From positions 1 to 53,215 of the IMG/VR virus record IMGVR_UViG_3300025769_000159: 53,215 nt of DNA, one strand, 5' to 3'. The stretch is from a virus. Within the stretch, counting starts at the first letter, position 1; each line of letters opens with the position of its first letter. The notes below the pieces were generated by a model. The model worked only from the letters and a program-made list of their open reading frames with translations. It did not search any database and was not told the DNA's origin. A program made the position numbers and the translations under genes. This document shows, piece after piece, positions 31,952-38,749 of the stretch.

Positions 31952-32104
31952 ATGAAAGTTTACAAGGGAAATGTGGTCTATTCTAATTTAGAACGAGAAA
32001 TAGAAAGATTAAAATTAGATAAAAGAAAACTAGAAAAAGTTAATAATAAGCTTAAAAAGGAGTTAAAAGATGTTCGTAAAGCACTTACAAGAGTACCTAG
32101 ATAA
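31952..32104 (+). CDS. small coiled-coil protein, 50 aa
   Basis: Frame MKVYKGNVVYSNLEREIE to ALTRVPR. From residue 12 it is a charged coiled coil (LEREIERLKLDKRKLEKV and on). It starts 8 bases after the -10 box of the promoter at 31916 and overlaps the next gene by 35 bases. Probably a small dimerising protein; role unknown. Confidence 0.5.
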   Translation: MKVYKGNVVYSNLEREIERLKLDKRKLEKVNNKLKKELKDVRKALTRVPR

Positions 32105-32312
32105 ATTCACTGAAGGATCCAACGGTATGAGGGGAAACGCAGTCAGTAATGCTAGAATTTACATCATGACTTCTAAGGGTTATTTAGAAGAAATTAAAAG
32201 AATTGAAGTTCATGAAAGCAATAATCCAAAAGACACATCAATAAGGGTAGTTTTAAAACCTAATACAGAGGAAAAATTAATATTACCTCAAGGCTACATT
32301 AAAGATTACTAG
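32070..32312 (+). CDS. small conserved-looking hypothetical, 80 aa
   Basis: MFVKHLQEYLDKFTEGSNG start, ARIYIMTSKGYLEEIKRIEV and a C-terminal TSIRVVLKPNTEEKLILPQG. An alpha helix followed by a beta meander; no cysteines. AAAAAGGAG upstream is a suitable ribosome site. Relatives in marine phages are recalled but not verified. It ends at the start of a GC-rich hairpin. Confidence 0.6.
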   Translation: MFVKHLQEYLDKFTEGSNGMRGNAVSNARIYIMTSKGYLEEIKRIEVHESNNPKDTSIRVVLKPNTEEKLILPQGYIKDY

Positions 32313-32341
32313 GGGCATGATATCTTACACTACCACGCCCC
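32312..32341. terminator. GC-rich hairpin between convergent genes
   Basis: GGGGCATG (32312-32319) pairs with CACGCCCC (32334-32341) with one mismatch, loop of 14 bases. It lies between the ends of convergent genes (32312 plus, 32352 minus), the expected place for a bidirectional terminator, although the following T-rich stretch is interrupted. Confidence 0.5.
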
Positions 32342-32351
32342 CATACTCATT

Positions 32352-32561
32352 TTAGGAGGATATATCTATTGGAAATACAGAGTTAGAGTCTTCGTTATCT
32401 TTATCCTTTCTCCATTTTTCAAACTCTACTTTGTCTTTTTCATCCTTATCCCATTGAGTTCTTAAAACTTGCATGGTTGTATCTTCTATTTTTTTAAGAC
32501 CTTCTTTGGTGTCAACTAAAGTAATTATTTTTTTAATTAAATCTAATTTATCTTTTTCCAT
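32352..32561 (-). CDS. small charged hypothetical protein, 69 aa
   Basis: MEKDKLDLIKKIITLVDTKE start; a helical protein rich in Lys, Asp and Glu with FEKWRKDKDNEDSNS near the end. AAAGGAGG lies 8 bases before the ATG on the minus strand, a strong ribosome site. Last gene of the minus-strand small-gene operon. No domain recognised. Confidence 0.6.
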   Translation of the reverse strand: MEKDKLDLIKKIITLVDTKEGLKKIEDTTMQVLRTQWDKDEKDKVEFEKWRKDKDNEDSNSVFPIDISS

Positions 32562-32577
32562 CTTTCTTACCTCCTTT

Positions 32578-32796
32578 CTAATAACAATCTGAACAATACT
32601 CTCTGTTTGATTGGCTATGATTTTTGTATAAATAATTATTACACTTCTTAGCCTTACAAATAATAGTTCCTTTTATTAATTTTTTCTTTTCTTCTTTCTT
32701 TTCAATCTCTATTAATTCATCAAAAGTTTCATTTCCTTTCAACTCTACACCACAAAAGGATTTTAATTTTTTAACTTCCTTATGGTTTATTTTCAT
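32578..32796 (-). CDS. small protein with possible zinc site, 72 aa
   Basis: MKINHKEVKKLKSFCGVE start, Lys/Glu-rich middle, and a Cys-rich end: CKAKKCNNYLYKNHS followed by CSDC. The C/C/H/CxxC arrangement looks like a zinc knuckle (C-terminal 27 residues). It may bind nucleic acid. Ends 16 bases before the next gene of the operon. Confidence 0.55.
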   Translation of the reverse strand: MKINHKEVKKLKSFCGVELKGNETFDELIEIEKKEEKKKLIKGTIICKAKKCNNYLYKNHSQSNREYCSDCY

Positions 32797-32797
32797 A

Positions 32798-32944
32798 TCA
32801 ATACCCCAACCAACTTTTTACATCTTTTGTTTTGTAAACTTTTTTTCTTCCTAAAGTTTTAAAAAAGTCTTCCAACTCATCTAAGTTTCCATGTTGCTTG
32901 ATTATGAAAACTGCTCTTTTAAGTGTTATTGTTATTGGTTCCAT
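32798..32944 (-). CDS. small hypothetical protein, 48 aa
   Basis: Frame MEPITITLKRAVFIIKQHG to KSWLGY. It has a beta strand, a helix (NLDELEDFFKTLG) and a basic end. GAAAGGAAG lies 8 bases before the ATG. Its start overlaps the upstream gene by 26 bases, and its end is one base before the next ATG. The residue pattern and ribosome site make it a likely real gene. Confidence 0.55.
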   Translation of the reverse strand: MEPITITLKRAVFIIKQHGNLDELEDFFKTLGRKKVYKTKDVKSWLGY

Positions 32945-33074
32945 TTTTTTTCTTCCTTTCTAACTTTAATTTATATTTAGTATGATACACTCCACCCACA
33001 CAACTCAAAATATTTCTCAAAGTTTGTTCCATGAGCCATTTTACATTATCTTGAGTTGGTAAGTTTTTTTTCAT
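32919..33074 (-). CDS. small hypothetical protein, 51 aa
   Basis: Frame MKKNLPTQDNVKWLMEQTL to GTNNNNT, helical at first, then basic and Asn-rich. Coupled to the upstream gene by an ATGA overlap; weak GGAC ribosome site. No domain recognised. The low-complexity end may be a by-product of overlap with the next gene. Confidence 0.4.
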   Translation of the reverse strand: MKKNLPTQDNVKWLMEQTLRNILSCVGGVYHTKYKLKLERKKKNGTNNNNT

Positions 33075-33124
33075 TCTAAGTCCTTTATAGTCCTATTAAT
33101 AGTAAAATCAATAATTTTCTTCAT
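33071..33124 (-). CDS. 17-residue micro-ORF
   Basis: Frame MKKIIDFTINRTIKDLE, linked by a one-base overlap (TAATG) to the gene before it and by ATGA to the gene after it. Too short for a function call; it may act mainly as a translational coupler. GAGG lies inside the previous gene's end at a suitable distance. Confidence 0.35.
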   Translation of the reverse strand: MKKIIDFTINRTIKDLE

Positions 33125-33216
33125 TACAGATCCTCAATTAAATGGACTATAATTATCATTAATAGGCATACAAAACCACCTACACCCAAAATCATTGGTA
33201 CATACCACCACTCCAT
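33124..33216 (-). CDS. 30-residue membrane peptide
   Basis: Frame MEWWYVPMILGVGGFVCLLM followed by IIIVHLIEDL. One hydrophobic helix of about 22 residues with aromatic residues at one end and acidic at the other. GGGAG (minus strand) lies 8 bases before the ATG. Its start overlaps the previous stop by one base. Shares the MEW start with its neighbour. Confidence 0.5.
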   Translation of the reverse strand: MEWWYVPMILGVGGFVCLLMIIIVHLIEDL

Positions 33217-33281
33217 TATTTATCTCCCACTAATCTTAATATTATTAATACAATTACCGTCGCAATAAAAAACCACTCCAT
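33216..33281 (-). CDS. 21-residue membrane peptide
   Basis: Frame MEWFFIATVIVLIILRLVGD plus a final Lys. One hydrophobic helix with a basic end. AAAGGAGT lies 9 bases before the ATG. One-base overlaps (TAATG) at both ends place it in a coupled chain. Might be a regulatory or toxin-like membrane peptide; nothing proves a function. Confidence 0.45.
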   Translation of the reverse strand: MEWFFIATVIVLIILRLVGDK

Positions 33282-33451
33282 TATTTCAACACTCCTTTCT
33301 TCTCTTTTACATAAGTTGTTAGTTCATCAAATAAAGCACTCAAACAAAAGTCCCCTAAATCCCCACTGTTTAAAGTGTGTATTTTTCCGTTTGGGTCTTT
33401 GATCTCAATTTTAAGACTTTCCCACTCCCATTCATTTTTTTTATTTTTCAT
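33281..33451 (-). CDS. small hypothetical protein, 56 aa
   Basis: Frame MKNKKNEWEWESLKIEIKD to KEKKGVLK. Beta strands up to residue 30 (IEIKDPNGKIHTL) and a helix after (FCLSALFDELTTYVKE). GGAGG before the ATG, ATGA overlap with the upstream gene and TAATG with the downstream one. No domain recognised. Confidence 0.55.
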   Translation of the reverse strand: MKNKKNEWEWESLKIEIKDPNGKIHTLNSGDLGDFCLSALFDELTTYVKEKKGVLK

Positions 33452-33597
33452 TTTTTACCCTCCGTTAGTTTTTTTATTATTGATAATAACATTTTAATAA
33501 TAGTTTTAGATGAACCATCATAATTTTTTTGTGCAATATCCACATCATCTAATAACCAATTAGTTAAAAAGTCTTTTTCTTTTTTAGTTAGTTTCAT
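33448..33597 (-). CDS. small helical protein, 49 aa
   Basis: Frame MKLTKKEKDFLTNWLLDDV to KLTEGKK. Helical, with FLTNWLLDDVDIAQKNYDG and IIKMLLSIIKKL. AAAGGAG lies 6 bases before the ATG. Coupled to the next gene by ATGA. Function unknown. Confidence 0.55.
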   Translation of the reverse strand: MKLTKKEKDFLTNWLLDDVDIAQKNYDGSSKTIIKMLLSIIKKLTEGKK

Positions 33598-33611
33598 ATC
33601 TTTGCTCCTTT

Positions 33612-34058
33612 CTATTCGACCCTCATTATTTCGATGTCTTGCATCATTTCATCAACTTGATATTTTTCTCCAAGTTCCATTTCTTTTAAATCTTTAATGG
33701 TGTCATTGTCATATTGATACTCATTAAAAAATTTAATTGGATCGTCAACTCTGTTTGATGTATGGCAACCACATTTTTTATCAAATAGTTCATTATGGTC
33801 ACAAGCATCGCCACTCCAACGAACAATGAAAAATTTCATTCCTTTTAAATCTTTCACTAATTCTTCATAACTTGGTTGTGGTTCTTCTTTTAATGGTTCT
33901 AAATGTTTAAAATGAATTAATTCATCATCATTCAAACCATAGTATTGTTTTGGATCAACATTTGATCTCATGCATTCCGTAACATAAGGGTCTGTTATAA
34001 ATTGACCTTGACAGACGAAACCTTTCGCCCCACTTTGATTAGTTATTATTTTTACCAT
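33612..34058 (-). CDS. hypothetical protein, 148 aa
   Basis: MVKIITNQSGAKGFVCQGQF start, LNDDELIHFKHLEPLKEEPQ in the middle, then FFIVRWSGDACDHNELFDKK followed by CGCHTSN, a Cys/His cluster (Cys, His, Cys, Cys, His) that may bind a metal. Acidic C-terminus. AAAGGA precedes the ATG. In the minus-strand small-gene operon. Family not recognised. Confidence 0.6.
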   Translation of the reverse strand: MVKIITNQSGAKGFVCQGQFITDPYVTECMRSNVDPKQYYGLNDDELIHFKHLEPLKEEPQPSYEELVKDLKGMKFFIVRWSGDACDHNELFDKKCGCHTSNRVDDPIKFFNEYQYDNDTIKDLKEMELGEKYQVDEMMQDIEIMRVE

Positions 34059-34073
34059 TTTCTTTTATCCTTT

Positions 34074-34646
34074 CTATTTGTTTATTTCTTCTTCTGACCA
34101 AGTCCAACCAAGTGACACATCAAAAGCTTTGATTGTTTTACCGTTCACACTAAATTCAGATCTTTCAAGTGTGATTATCTCATCTTCGTTAAAATCTCTG
34201 ATAGATATATTTTCATCATCAATAATTTTAAAGATTGATGTAGGTTCACAATCCATAGTTTTTTTCTGAATTTGATTAAACTTTTTAATTTGGTCTAGTT
34301 CAACCATAGGAATTGACCATCCATTCCATTTATGATTAGTCACATATCCTTCAATATAATGTTCAATAGTATATTCTCCGTTTTCATTTACACTATCTGA
34401 CAACCAATGATCATGAAATAATTTTACCTTTTTCCATCTCATTGGCATATCGTTGGTGAATTTAATTTTTTCACTAACAACATCATCAATAAACTTTCCA
34501 TTGTCTATATCTATAGATTTAACAAATCCCCCACCTTGAGGACATATAGAAATTTTATTGTCTTTGAATTCTGTAATTTCCATATAATTTTTATTATCTG
34601 AATTACAGATATATTTATTGTTTTTTATTAACTCTTTTATATTCAT
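34074..34646 (-). CDS. hypothetical protein, 190 aa
   Basis: MNIKELIKNNKYICNSDNKN start, a beta-rich first half (ISICPQGGGFVKSIDI), then MRWKKVKLFHDHWLSDS, and a second half with SIRDFNEDEIITLERSEF and AFDVSLGWTWSEEE. No enzyme motif noticed. AAAGGAGAAGATAAG precedes the ATG. The stacked hairpin element lies just upstream on the same transcript. Confidence 0.6.
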   Translation of the reverse strand: MNIKELIKNNKYICNSDNKNYMEITEFKDNKISICPQGGGFVKSIDIDNGKFIDDVVSEKIKFTNDMPMRWKKVKLFHDHWLSDSVNENGEYTIEHYIEGYVTNHKWNGWSIPMVELDQIKKFNQIQKKTMDCEPTSIFKIIDDENISIRDFNEDEIITLERSEFSVNGKTIKAFDVSLGWTWSEEEINK

Positions 34647-34667
34647 CTTATCTTCTCCTTTTTGTTT

Positions 34668-34714
34668 CTGATCTCATCAGTTGAGGATTAACCTCAAGAC
34701 CCCCTTGAGGGGGT
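34668..34714. promoter_or_regulatory. three stacked hairpins with an alternative pairing
   Basis: In the gap between two minus-strand genes: CTGAT/ATCAG (34668-34680, loop 3), TTGAGG/CCTCAA (34681-34697, loop 5), and ACCCCC/GGGGGT (34699-34714, loop 4). CTCAAG (34693-34698) can also pair with CTTGAG (34704-34709), which would break both the second and third hairpins. This looks like a terminator or attenuator in an operon leader; no clear T-run follows on the minus strand. Confidence 0.5.
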
Positions 34715-34720
34715 TTCGAT

Positions 34721-35323
34721 CTATTTCAAATTGTTTTTAATCAAACTTTGATTGTAAGTGTTATTGATAGCATTTACAATTTTACCTTTAATTTGATTTT
34801 GTTCTTGTTCTCTCTTTTTAGTTTCTTCCGAGTTGTTTTCTCTTCTCATTCTTATTAGGTCGAGAGGGTCGGAAAGATTATATTCAGAAACTTTTTCAAC
34901 CTTAAAAGAAACTTTCTCCATTACTTTGTTTACTGCTTTAATTCTCTCAATCTGTTTCTTTTGCAACAAACTTAAAGAATTATAATCAATCTTAAAAAGA
35001 AAGCTTTCAAGATCAATTTCAGTTGTTCCATATTTCCAAAGTCCAATTGATTTGATGTGTTCATTCTCGTCTATAAATAAAACATCAACTGCATTATATG
35101 TTGATTTTTTAACTGCACACCATTTATTAGTTTTAGGATTTAAAGTACAAAAACAAACTCTGTCGCCTTTTGTTTTGTTTGTTTCAATCCATGTTCTTCT
35201 TTTAGTTTTTAATCTAAAACCCCAAGGATAATTTGAAACCTCTAAAGCATTATCAAAACTGTCTTTGTTGTATATATATTTAGTCATTGTTTCTTCTTTC
35301 GTTTTGTTTTTTATATTATTCAT
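34721..35323 (-). CDS. hypothetical protein, 200 aa, first gene of minus operon
   Basis: Two starts are possible: 35323 (MNNIKNKTKEET) or an ATG 12 codons later (MTKYIYNKDSFDNALEV) preceded by GAAAGAAGAAAC. Residues 25-80 contain YPWGFRLKTKRRTWIETN and VCFCTLNPKTNKWCAVKKS, a beta-rich basic domain with three Cys. The C-terminal half is a charged coiled coil (RRENNSEETKKREQEQNQ). Resembles small phage proteins of unknown role. Transcribed from a candidate promoter at 35333-35363. Confidence 0.6.
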   Translation of the reverse strand: MNNIKNKTKEETMTKYIYNKDSFDNALEVSNYPWGFRLKTKRRTWIETNKTKGDRVCFCTLNPKTNKWCAVKKSTYNAVDVLFIDENEHIKSIGLWKYGTTEIDLESFLFKIDYNSLSLLQKKQIERIKAVNKVMEKVSFKVEKVSEYNLSDPLDLIRMRRENNSEETKKREQEQNQIKGKIVNAINNTYNQSLIKNNLK

Positions 35324-35332
35324 ATCAAGGAG

Positions 35333-35363
35333 ATTATAGGATAATAAAGAGTAATCAAGTCAA
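35333..35363 (-). promoter_or_regulatory. promoter candidate of the minus-strand operon
   Basis: Minus strand: TTGACT (35363-35358), 19 bases, TATAAT (35338-35333). The -10 box is perfect, the spacing is long. The ATG at 35323 follows 9 bases after the -10 box. Confidence 0.45.
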
Positions 35364-35490
35364 TAATTGAATAATTTTCGATAGCTCTTGAATTTACTAC
35401 ATATAGTAGGTCCTAATTTCCAGGCACAAGATATTGTGTTTTCAACTTGAAATTGTTTCTTTTTAAATGTAAGTGTCACCTTAAATAATA

Positions 35491-35853
35491 ATGAAGAATG
35501 AAAGTAAATTTTATCACGAAATCAAAAAGAATATATCTGAAATTAGTTGGATTAGACTTGAAAATTCTGTCCTTCTTGGGGTTGCTGATCTATTGGCTTA
35601 TAATGATAATGGCACCTTTTTCACAGTAGAGTTAAAAGTTGCAAGAGGTAACAAGGTTACGTTCTCACCTCATCAAATCGCATTCCATTTTAAACATTCA
35701 AAGAATACTTTCATCCTAGTTAAAGGGCAAAGTCAGAGGTCGCCCAAACTTTTTGAGGGGTCAAAGATCCATGAACTTTTAAACGTGGGTTTTAAATCAA
35801 GGGCATTGGCTCAAGGATATGAAGATATTAAAAAGGTTCTTGGTTCTTTGTAG
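35491..35853 (+). CDS. small PD-(D/E)xK (VRR-NUC-like) nuclease
   Basis: A 120-residue protein with WIRLENSVLLGVADLLAYN (acidic residue in the VAD position), FFTVELKVARGNKV (ExK), and FSPHQIAFHFKHSKNTFILV. This E...D...ExK...Q layout is that of small Holliday-junction-resolvase/VRR-type nucleases and I recall it in marine phages, often near terL. It could resolve branched DNA before packaging. No ribosome site stands out. About 166 bases of leader separate it from the divergent operon start at 35323; no further gene is visible there. Confidence 0.75.
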   Translation: MKNESKFYHEIKKNISEISWIRLENSVLLGVADLLAYNDNGTFFTVELKVARGNKVTFSPHQIAFHFKHSKNTFILVKGQSQRSPKLFEGSKIHELLNVGFKSRALAQGYEDIKKVLGSL

Positions 35854-36111
35854 GTTTTCCGATAACGATTAATTATCACTATTGATATCGCACACTTATC
35901 ACTAGTAATAAATCAAGGTTCTTGATCCGTGTTTCTTGGTCAATGGATCCTAAGCCAAAGCCAAAAACCAAAGAACACGGAACACCGACCCCCCTAAAAA
36001 ATTAAAAGGGATCCTAATACTAGGTGCTAGGTGCAAGAGTTAGACTGTTAATGTTGGTAAAAACGTTTTGATTAGGTATAGTGACCTCAAAAAAATTTTA
36101 AAAATTTTTAA
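35854..36111 (+). other. non-coding region before terL with a long inverted repeat
   Basis: 258 bases without a gene. It contains CCGTGTTTCTTGGT (35927-35940) facing ACCAAAGAACACGG (35967-35980), 14 bases with two mismatches and a 26-base loop; CTAGGTG twice in tandem (36020-36033); several GGATCC/GATC sites; and an A/T-run block just before the terL ATG. Candidates are a packaging (pac/cos) region or a transcription signal. Confidence 0.45.
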
Positions 36112-37593
36112 ATGAATTTGGATAAAGTAGACATAAGTAAATTACCTTCTGATGTAAGGAGACAGTTCTTGCAGCTAAAAGTAATGCACGCTGAAAAAAA
36201 GATACAGAATAAGGCTAAGGATGACTTCTTATCTTTTGTAAAATGCGTGTGGCCTGATTTCGTAGAAGGTTCTCACCACAGACATATTTCTGACAAATTT
36301 AATAAATTAGCAAACGGCGAAATAAATCGTTTGATAATCAACATGCCACCTAGACATACCAAGTCGGAGTTTGCCTCATACTTACTTCCTGCTTGGATGG
36401 TGGGCCGTACCCCTAAGTTAAAAATAATCCAAGCAACCCACACGGGTGAACTAGCAATAAGGTTTGGTCGTAAAGCAAAAAATTTAATTGACAGTGAAGA
36501 CTACACAAAAATTTTTGAAACAAGATTACAAGAAGACAGCAAAGCCGCTGGTAGGTGGGAAACGGCACAAGGCGGAGAATACTTTGCAGCTGGAGTAGGC
36601 GGTGCTATCACTGGCCGGGGTGCCGACCTTTTAATAATTGATGATCCTCATTCAGAGCAAGATGCAATGTCCAAGACTGCATTAGAGTCAGCCTATGAAT
36701 GGTATACGTCTGGTCCACGTCAACGTCTTCAACCTGGTGGTAAGATAGTTGTGGTTATGACACGTTGGTCTACCAAAGATCTAACAGGTATGCTTGTTAA
36801 AAATCAAACAGAGGCTAAAGCTGATCAGTGGCACGTGGTCGAATTTCCAGCAATCATGGATCAAGGAACAGAAAAAGCAAAACCTGTTTGGCCACAATAT
36901 TGGAAACTAGATGAACTTGAGAAAGTACAAGCAACACTACCCGTTGCTAAATGGAATGCACAGTGGATGCAGCAACCAACTAGTGAAGAAGGTGCAATTC
37001 TTAAACGTGAGTGGTGGAGAACTTATACCAAAGATTATATCCCACAGTTATCACATGTAATACAATCTTATGATACTGCGTTTCTTAAAAAAGAAACCGC
37101 AGATTATTCAGCTATCACCACTTGGGGTGTATTTTATCCCAGTGAGGATGAAGGGGCTAACCTTATTCTTCTCGATTCTATCAAAGGCAGATACGAGTTC
37201 CCTGAGTTACGTAGGTTAGCCCTTGAACAATATGACTATTGGAAACCTGAAACAGTTATCGTTGAGGCGAAAGCGAGTGGACTACCTCTTACTTATGAGC
37301 TCAGAAAGATGGATATCCCCGTTGTCAACTTTACGCCATCCAAAGGAAATGATAAGCATGCACGTGTAAATGCGGTTGCACCTTTGTTCGAAAGTGGTAT
37401 GATATGGGCTCCTGAACAAAAATTTGCTGAGGAAGTCATTGAAGAGTGTGCTGCATTCCCATATGGCGATCATGATGACTTGGTGGATAGTACCACACAA
37501 GCAATCATGCGTTTTAGACAAGGTGGTCTAATAGATCATCCAGAAGACTATGTGGATGAAGTAAAAGAAAAACGTAAAAGGATTTATTATTAA
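36112..37593 (+). CDS. terL: terminase large subunit
   Basis: A 493-residue packaging motor/nuclease. ATPase: Walker A-like MPPRHTKS (residues 78-85), LLIIDDP (Walker B, about 173-179), and MTRWSTKDL as the coupling motif. The RNase H-like nuclease has YDTAF (about 322), VEAKASG (about 385) and DHDDLVDST (about 456), giving the three acidic residues. Length is normal for the family. It pumps DNA into the capsid through the portal. The stop overlaps the next gene by one base. Confidence 0.95.
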   Translation: MNLDKVDISKLPSDVRRQFLQLKVMHAEKKIQNKAKDDFLSFVKCVWPDFVEGSHHRHISDKFNKLANGEINRLIINMPPRHTKSEFASYLLPAWMVGRTPKLKIIQATHTGELAIRFGRKAKNLIDSEDYTKIFETRLQEDSKAAGRWETAQGGEYFAAGVGGAITGRGADLLIIDDPHSEQDAMSKTALESAYEWYTSGPRQRLQPGGKIVVVMTRWSTKDLTGMLVKNQTEAKADQWHVVEFPAIMDQGTEKAKPVWPQYWKLDELEKVQATLPVAKWNAQWMQQPTSEEGAILKREWWRTYTKDYIPQLSHVIQSYDTAFLKKETADYSAITTWGVFYPSEDEGANLILLDSIKGRYEFPELRRLALEQYDYWKPETVIVEAKASGLPLTYELRKMDIPVVNFTPSKGNDKHARVNAVAPLFESGMIWAPEQKFAEEVIEECAAFPYGDHDDLVDSTTQAIMRFRQGGLIDHPEDYVDEVKEKRKRIYY

Positions 37594-38567
37594 TGTCTTC
37601 ACTATCTGATGAATATATCAAAAACTTTTCTGATGAAAGAAAAGGAATCTTTAACAAAAGATTTAGTGATGACTATGATCCAAATGAATCAGAAGAAATA
37701 AATATTATAAGAATTTTGAATGAGATGAGAGAACTTGGCCTAGCAGACGGTGGACGTATTGGTCTAGGTTATCTTTTCAGTAAAGGAGGTCGTGTTGCAT
37801 ATCAAGATGGCACACCAGAAAGAAAAAACTATGAGACTCCAGTCACTGATGTAATTAAATCTGTAAATGAAACATCTAAAGATTATATAATGGATGGTAT
37901 GGAAGCATTCGATAAGTATACAGGAGTAGATCAAATAACTTCTTCTAATTTTCCAGGATCCTTTGACGATCCATCAGGAATTCCTTCAGATTTTAGACAT
38001 CAAGCTGCAGCAAATGCTTTAGCTAAAAGTTTAGGAAAAGGCCAGTATACAGATCCTATAATGGGACCTATTAGTTATTTATCGGGCGCTTTAGGTTCTT
38101 CGGGATTAGGAGCAATAAAAGAAATCGGTGATCTTGCAGTTGGGCTGTATGATGATCCAAAAAATTATAAAGATGTTTTTGGTGAATTTGTAAGAGACAA
38201 TCTTAGTAACATTAAAGGAGCATTTGCAAAAGACAAAACTAGTGAAGAGTTATATGCTGAAATAATGAAAGATTATGTACCAATGAATCGTTTTGATATG
38301 ATGCCTATATCATCAAGACAAATGTTTCTAAAACAAAAACAACTTGAAGATGCAAAGAAAAAACAAAAAGATACAATTACTCCTATTAAAAAACCAACTA
38401 GAACTGTAACAGGAACCACGAAACCTGGAACAGGAGGAGGTGGTTTTGATACATCAGCTGCTGATAAAGCAGGAACATCTTTAGGAAGTGGTCAATTTTC
38501 ACCAAAGACAAGTAGAGGAAGATCGGGTTATACTTTAGGTGGACTAGCCAGAATGTTAGGCGAATAA
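37593..38567 (+). CDS. hypothetical virion-associated protein with GGR motifs
   Basis: A 324-residue protein between terL and the portal gene. Near residues 50-75 it carries LADGGRIGLGYLFSKGGRVA, a doubled form of the GGRIG motif found near the N-terminus of the protein at 3347. The C-terminus has a Gly/Thr/Lys-rich linker and ends YTLGGLARMLGE. The middle is helical. Its position suggests a head or packaging-related protein; function unknown. One-base overlaps with both neighbours. Confidence 0.6.
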   Translation: MSSLSDEYIKNFSDERKGIFNKRFSDDYDPNESEEINIIRILNEMRELGLADGGRIGLGYLFSKGGRVAYQDGTPERKNYETPVTDVIKSVNETSKDYIMDGMEAFDKYTGVDQITSSNFPGSFDDPSGIPSDFRHQAAANALAKSLGKGQYTDPIMGPISYLSGALGSSGLGAIKEIGDLAVGLYDDPKNYKDVFGEFVRDNLSNIKGAFAKDKTSEELYAEIMKDYVPMNRFDMMPISSRQMFLKQKQLEDAKKKQKDTITPIKKPTRTVTGTTKPGTGGGGFDTSAADKAGTSLGSGQFSPKTSRGRSGYTLGGLARMLGE

Positions 38568-38749
38568 TGAAAAAGTTAACAACTACAATACCACCATTAC
38601 GTGGACCTAACCCACAAGGGTTGAATATTACTTATAATACTGTTAAGACAATAAAACTGGAGAAATTAAATGGCAGAAATGGACAAAGGTCTTCCGAACA
38701 CTCGGACGAAACTAGAAGTTCCTTCGCAAGAGGAAATAGAAGAAGTTAG
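38567..38749 (+). CDS. small hypothetical protein overlapping portal start, 60 aa
   Basis: Frame MKKLTTTIPPLRGPNPQGL to FARGNRRS. The first 35 residues (PPLRGPNPQGL then VKTIKLEKL) look conserved in kind and I recall similar short proteins beside phage portals. The last 27 residues overlap the portal frame by 80 bases and are low-complexity, so the protein may be longer than its relatives. TAATG coupling with the gene before it. Confidence 0.45.
   Translation: MKKLTTTIPPLRGPNPQGLNITYNTVKTIKLEKLNGRNGQRSSEHSDETRSSFARGNRRS

Noticed and set aside
35854-36111. Possible tRNA or attachment site before terL
   Set aside because: Inverted repeats do not fold into a cloverleaf by eye, and no integrase is near.
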